Source of the DNA: Truepera radiovictrix DSM 17093
Lineage (GTDB): Bacteria; Deinococcota; Deinococci; Deinococcales; Trueperaceae
Reading direction: 5' to 3'
DNA: 64,000 bases
Assembly (NCBI RefSeq): GCF_000092425.1
Contig: NC_014221.1
Location: 625,001 to 689,000 of the forward strand
Part shown: positions 35,180 to 43,903 of the stretch, one piece after another
How the letters are laid out: each line of letters starts with the position of its first letter
Position numbering within the stretch: position 1 is the stretch's first letter
Made by a program: the position numbers and the translations under genes
Notes under the pieces: generated by a model
Database searches by the model: none
What the model saw: the letters and a program-made list of their open reading frames with translations, nothing else
Told to the model about the DNA's origin: nothing

Positions 35180-36337
35180 TCAGGGCGCCGCCGCAGCGCG
35201 CGGGGGCTGCACGAGCAGCTCGTCTAGGACGCTCTTGACGTCATCGGGGTCGGTTTGAAACGCCAAAAACGCCCGCACGGGGTCGGCCGCGCCGGGGTGC
35301 CAGCGGTGCGAGCCGTCCTCGAAGACCTCGATGTGCTCGTCTTCGAGGACGGTCCACAGCTCACCGGCGCCGCGCACCGCGTAGAGGACGGCCGTCAGGT
35401 CCCAGCTCTGGCGCTCGCCCAAAGCGTTCGTCCCGGGGTAGAGCTCGTAGGCGCGCGCGACGGGGTTGTCCGGGAGGGTGTCGGCGAGGCCGCTGCCGGT
35501 GAGAACGGCGTTGCCGATCTCCGCACCGCTAAAGACGATGCGCGTCGGCCAGTCGCGCACGACAGTCTGGGTGGCGCGGCCGTCGTTTTCGGGGCCGCCG
35601 CGAAAGTTGAACTCGATGTTCTCGCTGTCTTCGGGGTGCTCGCCGCCCATGACGACGAGCTCCTTGACCTTCTGCGCGACCAAGTCGGCGCCGCTAAGGG
35701 GGCTGTGCTCGTCGGGGCCCGAGGCCAAGAGGTCGGCGAGGTTCTGCAAAAACCCCACGGTAACGACTGTCACGCTGTTGTCGGGTTGCGCGGCGAGCGT
35801 CTTGCGGTAGAGCGACACCGCTTCATGTGCCTCGTCGCGCGTGCGGATCGGGCTCGGGTACTCCTCGACGAGGGGCTTTAAAAAGTCGCTGCCGTCTTCG
35901 AACCAGTAGGGGTAGGCGTCGAGCCAGCGCTCGCCCATGTAGGCGCCCACGGGGAGTTCGGGGCGGCCGTAGTAGGTGTTGATGACCGAGAGCGCGCCGG
36001 CGCTATAGGGGTCACCGACGACGGTGATGGTGGCGAGGATGTCGGCCTCGCCGTTGTCGGCCAGCGCGTGCAGCACCGCGAGGGCGCCCGCGTCGTCGGC
36101 GTCGTAACCGAGGTCGGTGTCGAAGATGATGCGCGGGCGGAGCCGGTCGAGACTCGTGTCCTGTGGCTCTTCGGGTTGTTCGGTGCTCGGCGGCGCCGTT
36201 TCATCGGGGGGGGGCGAAGCCGAGGGCGTCTGCGCGCAGGCGGCGAGCAGCGCGACGAGGCACGCGGCGAGGTATGGGGTGAGCGTCGACCAAACCCTGG
36301 CTGATCGTGTGGGGGGGGAGGCTTTTTGCGACATCAC
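35180..36337 (-). CDS. Nucleoside hydrolase-family lipoprotein
   Basis: This 385-residue protein has a lipoprotein signal (YLAACLVALLAAC), a Pro/Glu-rich linker to about residue 65, then an inosine-uridine hydrolase domain. The Ca-binding motif DTDLGYDADDAGAL fits the family pattern DTDxGxDDA with an inserted residue, and VVMGGEHPEDSENIEFNF matches the middle motif with the ribose-binding asparagine. It would cleave nucleosides to ribose and base outside the membrane, feeding the nucleoside permeases nearby. GTG 36337 lies 6 nt after a TAACGT box; ATG 36334 is an alternative. Confidence 0.85.
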   Translation of the reverse strand: MMSQKASPPTRSARVWSTLTPYLAACLVALLAACAQTPSASPPPDETAPPSTEQPEEPQDTSLDRLRPRIIFDTDLGYDADDAGALAVLHALADNGEADILATITVVGDPYSAGALSVINTYYGRPELPVGAYMGERWLDAYPYWFEDGSDFLKPLVEEYPSPIRTRDEAHEAVSLYRKTLAAQPDNSVTVVTVGFLQNLADLLASGPDEHSPLSGADLVAQKVKELVVMGGEHPEDSENIEFNFRGGPENDGRATQTVVRDWPTRIVFSGAEIGNAVLTGSGLADTLPDNPVARAYELYPGTNALGERQSWDLTAVLYAVRGAGELWTVLEDEHIEVFEDGSHRWHPGAADPVRAFLAFQTDPDDVKSVLDELLVQPPRAAAAP

Positions 36338-36349
36338 CCGTCAACGTTA
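36338..36349 (-). promoter_or_regulatory. -10 box TAACGT 6 nt before GTG
   Basis: Minus-strand TAACGT at 36349-36344 then 6 bases then GTG at 36337. Confidence 0.5.
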
Positions 36350-36443
36350 GGGGCTCTAGATGAGATCAGGGTGACTTGCTACTACATTTCGCTACGATAT
36401 TTCGCCAAGCGCGTGACCCCTTTACCACTGGGTCAGAAAAACG

Positions 36444-36475
36444 CCACGAGGCGGCGCGAGAGCGCCGCCTCGTGG
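36444..36475. promoter_or_regulatory. Perfect 14-bp hairpin abutting the moxR -10 box
   Basis: Arms CCACGAGGCGGCGC (36444-36457) and its exact complement (36462-36475), 4-base loop. The right arm ends one base before TAGGCT (36476-36481). It lies between divergent genes, so a terminator is not required; an operator is plausible. Confidence 0.55.
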
Positions 36476-36490
36476 TAGGCTGGGGCCATC
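36476..36490 (+). promoter_or_regulatory. -10 box TAGGCT 9 nt before moxR GTG
   Basis: TAGGCT at 36476-36481 then 9 bases then GTG at 36491. Confidence 0.5.
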
Positions 36491-37474
36491 GTGACGGAGA
36501 CCACCGGGCAGGGAAGAGCCGCACCGACCGTTTTCGCCGAGCGCTTCAAGGTCCTCAAAGACGCCATCGGCGAGGTGATCGTCGGCCAAGAGGCGATGAT
36601 CGAGGACCTGCTCATCGTCGTTCTAGCGGGGGGGCACGCGCTTTTGGAGGGGGCGCCGGGGCTCGGCAAGACCCGCCTCGTGCGCGCTTTTGCCGAGGCG
36701 ACTGACCTCTCGTTCGGGCGCATCCAGTTTACCCCCGACCTCATGCCGTCGGACGTGACCGGCACCGTGCTCTTAAGCGAGGAGCCGGGGCGCGCGCGGC
36801 TCGAGTTTCAACCGGGGCCGGTGTTTCACAACGTGCTCCTAGCCGACGAGATCAACCGCGCGACCCCCAAGACCCAGTCGGCGCTGCTCGAAGCGATGCA
36901 GGAGCGTTCGGTGACCGTCGCGGGCACCGTGCACCCGCTGCCGCGCCCCTTTTGCACGCTCGCGACGCAAAACCCCCTGGAGATGGAGGGCACCTACCCG
37001 CTCCCCGAGGCGCAGCTCGACCGCTTCCTCTTCAAGCTGCTCGTGCCGCGCCCCGACGCGGCCACCTTAACGCGCATCCTAGAGACCACCACGGGCGCCC
37101 ACGAGGGGCGGGTGCCGCGCATCTTCGGGCAGGGCGAGCTGTTGGAGCTGCAGCGCCTGTTGCGGGCGGTGCCGGTCTCGAGCCGGGCGCTCGCGTTTGT
37201 CGTGGAGCTGATCGAGGCGACCCACGCCCACCCCCTGGTGCGGCTCGGCGCCTCGCCGCGCGGCGCGCAGGCGATCGTCTTGGCGGCCAAAGGCTACGCG
37301 CTCGCCGCCGGTCGCCCCAACGTCGAGCTCGAGGACCTGCGCCGCGCGGCGCTGCCCGCCTTACGGCACCGGCTGCTGCTCTCCTTCGAGGCGGAGGTCG
37401 AGGGCGCGAGCAGCGACGCGGTGCTCGCCGAGCTGCTGCGCAAGGTCGGTGGGGTAGGCCGCGCCGGTCGCTAG
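36491..37474 (+). CDS. MoxR-family AAA+ ATPase
   Basis: This 327-residue ATPase has Walker A EGAPGLGKT, Walker B VLLADEINRATPKTQSALLEAMQE and the MoxR motif GRIQFTPDLMPSDVTG. MoxR proteins act as chaperones with von Willebrand-domain partners. The next gene is a DUF58 protein 2 bases after the stop, the usual MoxR partner. Confidence 0.92.
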   Translation: MTETTGQGRAAPTVFAERFKVLKDAIGEVIVGQEAMIEDLLIVVLAGGHALLEGAPGLGKTRLVRAFAEATDLSFGRIQFTPDLMPSDVTGTVLLSEEPGRARLEFQPGPVFHNVLLADEINRATPKTQSALLEAMQERSVTVAGTVHPLPRPFCTLATQNPLEMEGTYPLPEAQLDRFLFKLLVPRPDAATLTRILETTTGAHEGRVPRIFGQGELLELQRLLRAVPVSSRALAFVVELIEATHAHPLVRLGASPRGAQAIVLAAKGYALAAGRPNVELEDLRRAALPALRHRLLLSFEAEVEGASSDAVLAELLRKVGGVGRAGR

Positions 37475-37476
37475 CG

Positions 37477-38346
37477 GTGATCTCCGAGCGCACCCGCGCG
37501 CTGTTGCCCCGCTACACGCTCGCCTCGAGGGCAACGGGCACCCTCGTCGGCGAGCGGCTGGCGCACGAGGCGGGGCAGAGCCTGGAGTTTTTCGACGTCC
37601 GCCCCTACGGGCCCGGCGACGAACCCCGCTACGTCGACTGGAACGCCTACCGGCGGACGGGCCGCCTCTACACCCGGCTCTACCAGGCCGAGCGGACGGC
37701 GGCGGTGCACATCCTCCTCGACACGAGCGCGAGCATGGCCTTAGGCGGCAAGCTCGAGGCGGCGCGGCGCCTCGCGCAGCTTTTGATCTACGCCGCGCAG
37801 GGGGCGCGCACGCAGGTACACCTCTTTAGCGGGGTGCAGAGCCCGCCGGCGCACACGGGGGTGCAGCGGCAGGCGCTGGCGCGCTGGGTCGACGCGGCGG
37901 CCCCCGAAAAGCCGGGGGTGGCGCCGGACGTGGCGATCACCGACTTTGTGCGCCGCGCGCCGCGCGCCCCCGGGGCGGGGCTCGCGGTTGTGATCTCCGA
38001 CCTCTTTAGCGAGACCCCGCTGCGCAGCTCCTTCGCGGCGCTTCGCGCGCGCGGTTTCGACGCCTCGTTTTTGCACCTCGTGGCGCGCGCCGACCTCGAG
38101 CCCGAACCGGGGCTCTTGGAGCTGTTGGACGCCGAAGGGGAGGCGCGGCTCGAGGTCGGCCCCGACGAGGTGCGGCTCTACCGCGAGGCGGTGCGCGGTT
38201 TTGTGGCGCGCACCCGCGAGGCGATCCTGGGGGCGGGGTTTCGCTACCTGCTGCTGACCGAGGAGCCGGCGCCAGAGGACGCGGGGGCGCGCGAGCGGGC
38301 GCTTTTTGCCGCGCTCGTGCGCGCGGGCGTGCTCGTGCGGCGTTAG
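37477..38346 (+). CDS. DUF58 domain protein
   Basis: This 289-residue protein has the DUF58 signature RPYGPGDEPRYVDWNAYRRTGRLYTRLYQAER near residue 45 followed by a von Willebrand A-like DTSASM metal site near residue 82. It lacks the N-terminal membrane segments many homologues have, so it is probably cytoplasmic. GTG 37477 is chosen because it directly follows the moxR stop; the open frame extends back through moxR. Confidence 0.88.
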   Translation: MISERTRALLPRYTLASRATGTLVGERLAHEAGQSLEFFDVRPYGPGDEPRYVDWNAYRRTGRLYTRLYQAERTAAVHILLDTSASMALGGKLEAARRLAQLLIYAAQGARTQVHLFSGVQSPPAHTGVQRQALARWVDAAAPEKPGVAPDVAITDFVRRAPRAPGAGLAVVISDLFSETPLRSSFAALRARGFDASFLHLVARADLEPEPGLLELLDAEGEARLEVGPDEVRLYREAVRGFVARTREAILGAGFRYLLLTEEPAPEDAGARERALFAALVRAGVLVRR

Positions 38347-38388
38347 CGGTTTTCACGCCGACCTCAAGCGGCACCCCCGCCCGTACCG

Positions 38389-38400
38389 TAAAATGGTCGC
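38389..38400 (+). promoter_or_regulatory. -10 box TAAAAT 6 nt before permease GTG
   Basis: TAAAAT at 38389-38394 then 6 bases then GTG at 38401; a separate promoter within 55 bases of the DUF58 stop. Confidence 0.6.
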
Positions 38401-40668
38401 GTGAATGAACGCGCCCTTTTAGCAGCCCTCGCCGCGCTCACGCTCCTCAGCCTCGTCTTCGCCCCCTGGGCCGCCATCAACCGTGAGACCGGCGCGCGCG
38501 GCACGCTGCTGCTGCTGCCCAACCGCACGGTCGACTTTACCGGACGCACCGAAGGCGTGACGGTGCCGGGGCAGGGGGCGGTGCTCGCGATCTGCGCCCT
38601 CTCGCTCGTGGCGATCGCGGGGGGGGCGGCGCTGCCGGAGCGCCGCCGTCAAGCACTCTGGCTCGGCGCCGGGCTCGTGCTGCTGACGACGACGGTGGTC
38701 GGTCTGCAGGGGGTGTCGCGCGCGACCCAAGGGGCGCAGTTCGCGGAGCTCGTGCGCAGCGCCCAGCTCGAGCTCGCCGACCCGGGCCGCCGCGTCGACG
38801 CCGAGGCGCTGCGGGCGGTGTTGGCGGAGGCCGAGGGGTTGGAGGTCGACGAACTCGCCGAGGCGCTGCGCGGCGCCGGCCTGCGCATTCGCAGCCTCCC
38901 CTACGAAGCGACCTCGTCGGGGCTGGCGGCGGCGCTCTGCTTCGCGGTGGGGGGGCTCGCGCTCCTCTTGGGGCTCTACCGCTTCTCGTGGGCGCGCCGC
39001 GCGCTCGGCCGCGTCGGGGCGGCGGTGGCAGTGCCCGCGGCCTCGATCGCGCTCGCACTCGTGGCGGCGGCGGTGGTCATCTTGGCGCTGCAACCGACGC
39101 CCACGGGCGGCGGTGTCACGGTCTCTGGGCCGGTGATGTACCTCGCGGGGCGGCTCGACGTCCTCTGGTACGCCTACTTGAGCCTGTTCGCCTCGTCGCT
39201 CGGGAACGCGGCGGGGTTTATGGAGGCGCTCAAGTTCGCCACCCCGCTCATCTTTACGGGGCTCGCGGTGGCTTTCGGGTTTCGCGCGGGGCTCTTTAAC
39301 ATCGGTGCGCCCGGGCAGATGGTGCTCGGGGCGATCTTCGCCGCCGTGGTCGGGATCTACCTGCCGGGCCCGCGCCCTTTCGTGCTCCCTCTAGCGATCC
39401 TCGCGGCGGCGGTCGGGGGCGGTCTGTGGGGGGCGTTGCCGGGGTGGCTCAAAGCGCGTTTCGGGGCGAACGAGGTCATCAACACGATCTTGCTCAACTA
39501 CATCGCGGCCTCCTTGCTCCTGTTTTTGCTCTCGTCGCAGCAGGTGTTCGCCGCCCCCGTGCTGCGCATCTTTACCGCCGTGGGCCTTTTCGCGCTCGCG
39601 CTGGTAGCGCTCAGCCTCGCGCGGCCTATTCGGCGCCGTTTGGGGGCGGCGCCGCGGCGCTCGTTCGCCGTGCTAGGCGTTCTGCTGCTCTTGGTGATGG
39701 TCTTCGCCGGGCTCCCCCGCGAGGGGGACGCGCCGGTCAACCTGGGGCTGGCGTTTAAAGCGCCGGGCTCGGAGCCCAAAACGCACGAGCTCTCCGAGGC
39801 CGCGCGCCTGCCCAGGGTCCCCGACCTCGTCGGGGTGCCGCCCGGCACCTTCGGCGCGGCGGTGGTGCCCGTCAACGTCGCGCTGCCGCTCGCGCTCGCC
39901 GCCGTGCCTTTTGTGTTCTGGCTGCTCGGGCGCGCCCGCCGTCTGCGCTGGCCGCAGCGGCTCCTCCTGGCGCTCGGCCTCGGTGCGCTTTTCTACGCCC
40001 TCTTGGCCGCGCTCGGCCTCTCGGCGCGCCCCATGACGGTGCCCCCCTCCAACCTCAACGTGTCGTTTCTCATCGCTCTGGGGGCGGCCGCGCTGATGTA
40101 CGTGATCCTCTGGCGGACCAACTGGGGTTTCGAGCTGCGCGCGGTCGGTCTGGCGCCCAAAGCGGCCGAGTACGGCGGCGCCAACTTGCCGCGCAATATC
40201 GTCTGGACGATGGCGCTGAGCGGCGCCTTCGCGGGGCTTACCGCCTGCCACTACGTGCTCGGGGGCGCCTTGGAGGACTTCGCCCTGCGCCAGTCGCTGC
40301 CCACCTCCGACGGCTTTGACGGTATCGCCGTGGCGCTCCTTGGGCAGAACACCCCCCTCGGGGTGGTGCTCGCGGCGTTTCTTTTCGGCGTACTTAAAAA
40401 CGGCGGTTCGGTTTTAAATATCACCTTCCCCGACCTGACCCGCGATGTGGTGAACATGGTGCTGGCTTTGGTGGTGCTCTTTATCGCGGCGCGCGGCTTT
40501 TTGCCCGAGCGCCTGACCAACCCGCTGCGCCGCGCGCCGGGTCCTGCGGAGCCCGCGGCGACCGCGGCGGGTGTGGGGGCGAGCCCCACTCGCGAACCCG
40601 GGGTGCACGCGGTTGCCAAGGAGCCCCTGGACCCGCCTGGGGCACCCTCGAGGGGGGGCGGCGCATGA
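38401..40668 (+). CDS. Nucleoside-type ABC permease (YufP/BmpB-like), greatly enlarged
   Basis: This 755-residue protein contains the permease core of the BPD_transp_2 family (landmarks AVAFGFRAGLFNIGAPGQMV near residue 295, ARFGANEVINTILLNYIA near 352, and RAVGLAPKAAEYGG and GFDGIAVALLGQNTPLG later). Usual members have about 350 residues. Here there is an extra N-terminal region of about 200 residues with four to five membrane segments, and an inserted stretch of about 165 residues (380-545) with two or three membrane segments and a hydrophilic loop. Partner permease overlaps by 4 bases. Confidence 0.85.
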   Translation: MNERALLAALAALTLLSLVFAPWAAINRETGARGTLLLLPNRTVDFTGRTEGVTVPGQGAVLAICALSLVAIAGGAALPERRRQALWLGAGLVLLTTTVVGLQGVSRATQGAQFAELVRSAQLELADPGRRVDAEALRAVLAEAEGLEVDELAEALRGAGLRIRSLPYEATSSGLAAALCFAVGGLALLLGLYRFSWARRALGRVGAAVAVPAASIALALVAAAVVILALQPTPTGGGVTVSGPVMYLAGRLDVLWYAYLSLFASSLGNAAGFMEALKFATPLIFTGLAVAFGFRAGLFNIGAPGQMVLGAIFAAVVGIYLPGPRPFVLPLAILAAAVGGGLWGALPGWLKARFGANEVINTILLNYIAASLLLFLLSSQQVFAAPVLRIFTAVGLFALALVALSLARPIRRRLGAAPRRSFAVLGVLLLLVMVFAGLPREGDAPVNLGLAFKAPGSEPKTHELSEAARLPRVPDLVGVPPGTFGAAVVPVNVALPLALAAVPFVFWLLGRARRLRWPQRLLLALGLGALFYALLAALGLSARPMTVPPSNLNVSFLIALGAAALMYVILWRTNWGFELRAVGLAPKAAEYGGANLPRNIVWTMALSGAFAGLTACHYVLGGALEDFALRQSLPTSDGFDGIAVALLGQNTPLGVVLAAFLFGVLKNGGSVLNITFPDLTRDVVNMVLALVVLFIAARGFLPERLTNPLRRAPGPAEPAATAAGVGASPTREPGVHAVAKEPLDPPGAPSRGGGA

Positions 40669-41597
40669 TCGAGACAGCCCTTCTCGCGACCCTGATCGCC
40701 TCGGCGCTGCGCGCGACGACGCCGCTGTTGTTGGCCGCTCTAGGCGGCATGTTTAGCGAGCGTTCGGGGGTCGTGAACATCGCGCTCGAGGGCATTATCC
40801 TCTTCGGCGCGCTCGCCGCTGCGGTCACCGCCCGCTTCGCCGAACTCCCCGCGCTCGCGCAGAACCCGCAAGCGGCCGTCCCGTACGCGCCCTGGCTCGG
40901 GGTGCTCGCCGCGGCGCTCGTCGGCGGGCTCGTCGGTTGGCTGCACGCGGTCATCTCGATCCGCTTCAAAGCTGATCAGATCATCTCGGGGGTGGCGATC
41001 AACCTCATGGCCATCGGGCTGCCCGCAGTGATCCTGACTGGGCTCTACGACAACGCCACCAACAGCGAGCCCATCCGCAACCGCTTGCCGGAGTGGGGCG
41101 CGGGCGCTTTTTCGTTTTCGCCGATCGTCTACCTCGCCTTTGTGCTCGTCCCCGTCTCCTTGTGGGTGCTCTTCCGCACCCCCTTCGGGCTTCGGCTGCG
41201 CGCGGTCGGGGAGCACCCCGAAGCGGCCGACAGCGTCGGCATCGACGTGAAAAGGATGCGCTACTACGGCGTCATCATCTCGGGGGTCTTGGCGGGGTTG
41301 GGTGGGGCCTACTTGAGCATCGGTACGCTCAACCAATTTATCGCCGAGATGTCCGGCGGGCGCGGGTTTATCGCCTTAGCCGCGCTGATCTTCGGCAAGT
41401 GGCACCCTTTGGGGGTGCTCGGCGCGACGCTCCTCTTTGGCGCGTTCGAGGCCGCCGCGACGCTTTTGGGCGGGGGGCAGCTCATGCCGCCGACCATCGT
41501 GCAGAGCCTGCCGTTTATCCTCACGATGCTCGTGTTGGCCGGTTTTATCGGTCGCGCGACGGCGCCGCGGGCTATCGGCAAACCGTTTGAGAAGTAG
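40665..41597 (+). CDS. Nucleoside-type ABC permease (YufQ-like)
   Basis: This 310-residue permease has the family motif LLLAALGGMFSERSGVVNIALEGIILFGAL near residue 22 and LRAVGEHPEAADSVGIDVKRMRY near residue 180. ATGA overlap with the previous gene shows one operon. No binding protein or ATPase of this system is in the window; they must be elsewhere. Such importers take up nucleosides. Confidence 0.9.
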   Translation: MIETALLATLIASALRATTPLLLAALGGMFSERSGVVNIALEGIILFGALAAAVTARFAELPALAQNPQAAVPYAPWLGVLAAALVGGLVGWLHAVISIRFKADQIISGVAINLMAIGLPAVILTGLYDNATNSEPIRNRLPEWGAGAFSFSPIVYLAFVLVPVSLWVLFRTPFGLRLRAVGEHPEAADSVGIDVKRMRYYGVIISGVLAGLGGAYLSIGTLNQFIAEMSGGRGFIALAALIFGKWHPLGVLGATLLFGAFEAAATLLGGGQLMPPTIVQSLPFILTMLVLAGFIGRATAPRAIGKPFEK

Positions 41598-41603
41598 CGG
41601 GGT

Positions 41604-41645
41604 TGTGAGCCGTGGCCCGCAGCCAGTAGGCTTAGGCCGCAGGCT
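41604..41645 (-). repeat. Degenerate heptanucleotide tandem repeat, locus 4
   Basis: Six 7-base units (such as CGTGGCC, CGCAGCC, AGTAGGC, TTAGGCC on the plus strand) lie between the permease stop and malQ. The orientation is opposite to loci 1, 2 and 5. Confidence 0.6.
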
Positions 41646-41690
41646 ACGCGGGCCGCCGGCGGAGCCGGGCCCCACACGAAAAGAGGATCT

Positions 41691-43244
41691 ATGGAACGTG
41701 CAGCTGGACTCCTGTTACACCCCACGTCGCTCCCCGGCGGGCACGGTATCGGCGACCTGGGCGCCGCAGCGTACCGCTGGGTCGACTTTTTGGCGGCCGC
41801 CGAGCAGCACCTCTGGCAGGTTCTTCCATTAGGGCCGACCGGTTACGGCGACTCCCCCTACCAGAGCTTTAGCGCCTTTGCCGGCAACCCTTACCTGATC
41901 AGCCTGGACAAGCTCGTCGAGGCGGGGTTGCTGGCGGCGAGCGCGCTCGCCGACGCGCCCGCATTCCCCGAGGGGCGCGTGGACTACGGCCAGGTCATCC
42001 CCTTTAAGCTGGAGCTTCTGAGCCGCGCCTTCGAGCACTTTCGCGCGCACGCCAGCCCCTCGCAGGAGGCGTCGTTCGAGCGCTTTTGCGAGGCGCAGCG
42101 CTACTGGCTCGACGACTACGCGCGCTTTATGGCCCTTAAAGACCACCACGATGGGCGGCCCTGGAACGCCTGGGACGAGGACCTAAGGACGCGGAAAAAG
42201 CGGGCCTTGGCGCGTTTTGAGGCCGAGCATGAAGACGCCGTGCTGCGCTACAAGGTCTGGCAGTGGATGTTTTACGAGCAGTGGTTTGCGCTGCGGCTCT
42301 ACGCCAACGAAAAGGGCATCAAGATCATCGGCGACATCCCCATCTTTATCGCCTTCGACTCCGCCGACGCGTGGGCGAACCCCGAGCTCTTCTACTTCGA
42401 CAAAGCCGGTAACCCCGAGGTGGTCGCGGGCGTGCCGCCCGACTACTTTAGCGCCACGGGGCAGCGTTGGGGCAACCCCCTCTACCGCTGGAAAAAGATG
42501 GAGAAGCGCGGCTTCGCCTGGTGGATCGCGCGCTTTCGCTCGTCGCTCGACTTTTACGACCTCATCCGCGTCGATCACTTCCGGGGCTTCGAGTCGTACT
42601 GGGAGATCCCGGCCGAGGAGCCGACGGCGGAGCGTGGGCGCTGGGTCAAAGGCCCTGGCCAAGCCCTCTTCGACGCCCTCAAGGCGGCGCTCGGCGAGCT
42701 CCCCATCATCGCCGAGGACCTGGGCATCATCACGCCGGAGGTCGAAAAGCTGCGCGACGACAACGCTTTGCCCGGCATGAAGGTGTTGCAGTTCGCCTTT
42801 GCCGCCGACGGCGCCGACCCCTACTTGCCGCACAACTACACGCGCAACTGCGTCGTCTACACGGGTACCCACGACAACGACACCACGCTCGGGTGGTACC
42901 GCAGCGCGCCGGAGGCCGAGCGCGACTTTGTGCGGCGCTACTTAGGGCGCGACGACAGCGCCGTGCCGTGGGAGCTCATCCGCCTGGCCTACGGCTCGGT
43001 CGCCAAGTACGCCATCATCCCCCTGCAAGACGTCCTCTCGCTGGGTTCGGAGGCGCGCATGAACACCCCCGGGGCGGCGCAGGGCAACTGGAGCTGGCGC
43101 CTGCGTGAGGGGCAGCTCGCGCCGTGGGTCGCTCCGGCGCTCGCGGAGATGGCCGCGACCTACGGCCGCGTGCCGGGGCAGGAGCCCGAGGACACGCCCT
43201 ACCGGCAGTCGGCCACCGAGGCCGAGGTGGGGGCGCCGCGCTAG
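41691..43244 (+). CDS. malQ: 4-alpha-glucanotransferase (amylomaltase)
   Basis: This 517-residue GH77 enzyme moves maltosyl units between glucans. Family landmarks are LHPTSLPGGHGIGDLG at residue 9, GDIPIFIAFDSADAWANPELF, the nucleophile Asp in LIRVDHFRGF, the acid Glu in PIIAEDLG, and the transition-state Asp in GTHDNDTTLGWY. Length is typical. AAAGAGGAT stands before ATG 41691. Its stop shares CTAG with that of the convergent yceI gene. Confidence 0.96.
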   Translation: MERAAGLLLHPTSLPGGHGIGDLGAAAYRWVDFLAAAEQHLWQVLPLGPTGYGDSPYQSFSAFAGNPYLISLDKLVEAGLLAASALADAPAFPEGRVDYGQVIPFKLELLSRAFEHFRAHASPSQEASFERFCEAQRYWLDDYARFMALKDHHDGRPWNAWDEDLRTRKKRALARFEAEHEDAVLRYKVWQWMFYEQWFALRLYANEKGIKIIGDIPIFIAFDSADAWANPELFYFDKAGNPEVVAGVPPDYFSATGQRWGNPLYRWKKMEKRGFAWWIARFRSSLDFYDLIRVDHFRGFESYWEIPAEEPTAERGRWVKGPGQALFDALKAALGELPIIAEDLGIITPEVEKLRDDNALPGMKVLQFAFAADGADPYLPHNYTRNCVVYTGTHDNDTTLGWYRSAPEAERDFVRRYLGRDDSAVPWELIRLAYGSVAKYAIIPLQDVLSLGSEARMNTPGAAQGNWSWRLREGQLAPWVAPALAEMAATYGRVPGQEPEDTPYRQSATEAEVGAPR

Positions 43245-43828
43245 CCGGGCTCGAGGCGCGCTGTGATGTCGAACTCGAGCCGCACGGTGTCGTCGACGGT
43301 GACGAACAGAAAGCTCGGGCGGTGCATGTCGTAGTCGCTAAGCCGCACCGCGAACGCCCCCGTCGCGGTAAGGGCGTTCTGCGCCCGCCTCACCGTGACG
43401 GGGACGGTGATGGTGCGTTCGACGCCGTGCATGGCGAGGGTACCGGTGACGCGCGCCGCTTGGGTGCTGCCGGGGGGGAGGGGGCCCGCGAGCTCCGCTT
43501 GGGTCAGCGTAAAGGTGATAAGGGGGTACGCGTCGGTGCGAAAGACCGTGCGCTGCGCGTTGATGTCGCGAATCGCGATGCCCGAGCGGAAGGCGCCTGG
43601 CTCGAGCGTGACGGTCAGCCTTAGGCTCCCGGCGACGTCTCGGTCGTCAAACGACCCGCTGAGGCTCGCGACGGGGGCCTGTCCCCGCCACCTCTCGAAG
43701 GGGGTGGTCGCCTCGTACGTGATGACGCTCGCGGGGTCGAGGTGGAGGGTGTAGCTCTCGGCGTGCGCAAGCGCGCCCACGAGCCACCAGAGTGCGAGCC
43801 ACCGACCGGGACGCCGCCACGCCTGCAT
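43241..43828 (-). CDS. YceI-family periplasmic protein
   Basis: This 195-residue protein has a signal peptide (WLALWWLVGALAHA) and a lipocalin-like YceI domain with landmarks SGSFDDRDVAGSLRLTVTLEPG, YPLITFTLTQ and VTGTLAMHGVERTITVPV. Members bind long isoprenoid-type lipids in the periplasm. ATG 43828 is chosen because it starts the signal peptide and lies 5 nt after TATCGT; the frame runs 16 codons further. Confidence 0.88.
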   Translation of the reverse strand: MQAWRRPGRWLALWWLVGALAHAESYTLHLDPASVITYEATTPFERWRGQAPVASLSGSFDDRDVAGSLRLTVTLEPGAFRSGIAIRDINAQRTVFRTDAYPLITFTLTQAELAGPLPPGSTQAARVTGTLAMHGVERTITVPVTVRRAQNALTATGAFAVRLSDYDMHRPSFLFVTVDDTVRLEFDITARLEPG

Positions 43829-43839
43829 GCCGCACGATA
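43829..43839 (-). promoter_or_regulatory. -10 box TATCGT 5 nt before yceI ATG
   Basis: Minus-strand TATCGT at 43839-43834, 5 bases, ATG at 43828. Confidence 0.55.
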
Positions 43840-43903
43840 CGCCTTGCGAGCGCGCGACATCGCGGCGGCGCGCCACGTTTACGCGCGCCCGCCAAACGCC
43901 GCG

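Noticed and set aside
36952-38346. 464-codon DUF58 open frame
   Set aside because: The upstream part overlaps moxR in another frame; the DUF58 sequence begins at GTG 37477.
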